Part shown: piece by piece, positions 62,107-64,000 of the stretch
How the letters are laid out: every line of letters begins with the position of its first letter
How positions within the stretch are numbered: the stretch's first letter is position 1
DNA from: Formicarius rufipectus
Lineage: Eukaryota > Chordata > Aves > Passeriformes > Formicariidae
Reading direction: 5' to 3'
DNA: 64,000 bases
Assembly: GCA_013399695.1 (NCBI GenBank)
Contig: VXAU01004947.1
Location: 1,236,538-1,300,537 of the forward strand
Notes under the pieces: generated by a model
What the model was told of the DNA's origin: nothing
The model's database searches: none
The model's input: the letters and a program-made list of their open reading frames with translations, nothing else
Made by a program: the position numbers and the translations under genes

Positions 62107-64000
62107 CAATGTAATTTAGCTTACACGTCTTTATTTGAGATTTTTAAGATCAGAAGTATTACCTCACCACTTGGCTGTGTCCAGAGCAGGCACAGCAGAA
62201 CTCAGCCAATGACTGTTAGTTTGTGGAACTGTTGAACCGCTGTGCTTGAGCCTTCTTATATCTGGCACACTAAAATGCTAGGTGCTGGGAGAACAGGCAA
62301 GTGAGTCAATGCTGGCTTCTGGGTCATTTTGGCAACTGTGACACAGAATCAACTGTGATTCTGCATGGACAAGAAAGGTTACTACCTCTACTGTGAAATG
62401 TAGACTCAATTTAAGCTGTAAGGATTTGTTGGATCAATGCTGATTTTAGAGCTAAATTGGAAAAGTAAATCTAAAGAAACAAAATAGTTGTTTGAACATA
62501 GTGTAGAATTTCTGTTGAGAGATATTAATTTGGACTAAAAATAGTCACAAAATTGGCTAGTTTTTCAAGTATATTATTAAGACAGTAGAAAATACTGCTT
62601 TTCCGAGGTATATCCAGGGTTAAAAATCGGGAATGCACATAAGACACTTTTGAGAAAAAGTACATTAAATTAGCAAATTCCTAAGTGATGAGCTTAGGAA
62701 TGTGATCTTGCAATCACCAGGCACCTCCATTCTAGTAAAATAATGGGGCCCCAGCCCTAGACCCAAGAACTGGCACACAATTATCCATCTCATGAACTCA
62801 TACCTCGTGTGATTTTACTAGGACCTTCCCTGTGTATCAGCAGCTGTTCCCAACAGGCAACTTAGGAACTCTTCTTTTCTTGAGTCAAAGGAGGAGCTGA
62901 GCTTTGCTCAGTGCTTAAATGAGAAAATCAGATTGAATTTGTGAGGTAACTTTCCTATTTCTGTGCTCATCTTTCTGGGAACACTGATGCCTTTTTTTCA
63001 GAAGAGGATACACCCACAATTATCCTCATTGGTTTAACCTCTGCAGTGAGTTGTTATAAATCATTGCATCTGGAGCTCAGCAGGAAAACCCTTCCAGATC
63101 TTTCCCAGTCTGCTTCTCGTATGAGGCCAAGGCCACAGTTCTGAATCTCAAGTCAGCAGGTCACTGTTTGAGGTACTGCTGACTGAACCTACACCTGCAA
63201 CCAAGCAAGGTGGTTGGGTTCCTGCCAGACCACGCAACTTCATAAACCTTTTGACAAAATGCTTGAGAGCCAGGGATGAATTTTCCTTTGGTTAAGGCAG
63301 TTTGATAGTAAATCAAGTCACCAGAGGAGGGCACGCCTCTTTGTACATGGTTAGTCTCAGCGTGTGCAACAAAATTCTTCTCTCTTGCAAAGCTTTCCCA
63401 GTAAAACATGACCAACAGAAGAAGAGAGCAGCAGGACAAGAAGTCAGGCTACTGTCCAGCTCACTGTGAAGAGTTGCTTCCAAACAAAAAGAAGGGAAGA
63501 GGGCTTGAGAAATTAGTGAGGAATGTTGTCATGGGAAGAACATAAATGTTATGATCATGAGCACTGAAGAAATGCTGTAAAATAGATTAGTTAGGAACCC
63601 AGCAAGGCAGGGATCTCAGCCTGGACTAATTTGGTGAAGCCCCTTGGGTTTATTTTCTGGTAGGTTTTTTGTTTGTTTAAATGCTCTAGGTCAGATGCTG
63701 ACCATTTCTTACTTGTGTATTCTATATTAGTTAACCAATCCAATATAATGAAAGGCTGGATTGCAAACATTTCAAGCCACAAAGCACTTTTAAATGCTGA
63801 CCCATCACATTCACAGCTTATTTGTTTCATGGTTGCTGTAACAATAGAGTCAACTGGATTACTTGTTAGATCCTGGGGACTTTCTTGATGAGTTTGATTA
63901 CCATTAAAAATTAGGGATCTGATTAAGTAAGCCAGAAAAACAATGGGAAAAGCTGCTTCTTGCCTATTCTCCCACCTAAAATGGAAGTATTATTCTGCTG
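62107..64000. other. presumed kinase intron, nothing recognised
   Basis: No kinase N-lobe motif (glycine-rich loop, VAVK-like or the helix C Glu region) is visible on either strand. A 92-codon minus frame at 63161-63439 has no family features. Confidence 0.45.

Noticed and set aside
62790..62815. Possible donor of a missing kinase exon near 62801
   Set aside because: The frame required by exon A meets a stop within six codons upstream and lacks the expected His before Arg.
1..64000. CRISPR arrays, operons, phage or bacterial defence genes
   Set aside because: None seen; the sequence is vertebrate with introns and avian retroelements.

Overview
The window looks like vertebrate, bird, and most likely passerine (songbird) DNA. 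The evidence is a set of CR1 LINE fragments ending in the typical ATTCTATGA-like 3' repeat, two tRNA-Ile-headed SINEs with a CR1-type tail (the TguSINE1 architecture I know from zebra finch and relatives), and two avian-style solo retroviral LTRs. The rest is AT-rich, CpG-poor, GT-AG intron-bearing sequence. There are no bacterial features, operons or CRISPR arrays.

The only protein-coding gene I can support lies on the minus strand from 59490 down to 42219. It has seven exons with matching phases and GT/AG borders. Joined, they encode the last 547 residues of a Ser/Thr kinase of the AMPK-related group whose closest relative, from memory, is HUNK. The partial product starts at the catalytic Asp of the HRD loop and runs through DFG, the T-loop with an LKB1-type Thr, APE, and the rest of the C-lobe. 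It continues into a UBA-like helical segment and a long Ser/Thr/Pro/Lys-rich tail. The tail and many C-lobe residues differ from HUNK, so I read it as a divergent HUNK paralogue rather than HUNK itself. The N-lobe exons are not in the window and are expected beyond 64000.

Layout: 1-42 kb is gene-poor flank. It holds CR1 copies at about 0.85-1.74, 22.6-23.5 and 38.4-40.2 kb (plus) and 28.3-30.7 kb (minus, split by an insertion), a SINE at 15.6 kb, a compact CpG cluster at 27.4-27.85 kb that looks like an orphan promoter, and a 1.1-kb solo LTR at 36.8-37.9 kb. From 42.2 to 59.5 kb are the kinase exons, with introns carrying CR1 3' ends, one SINE, one CR1 ORF fragment and a 35-N assembly gap. 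From 59.5 to 64 kb is presumed further intron, with a 640-bp solo LTR in the same orientation as the kinase gene and flanked by a 6-bp target duplication.

The most interesting item is the intact but divergent HUNK-like kinase. Secondary ones are its weak exon-6 donor, which could give an alternative short C-terminus; its NAGNAG last acceptor; the stop codon overlapped by a poly(A) signal; the LTR upstream of the catalytic exons; and the CpG cluster in the desert.
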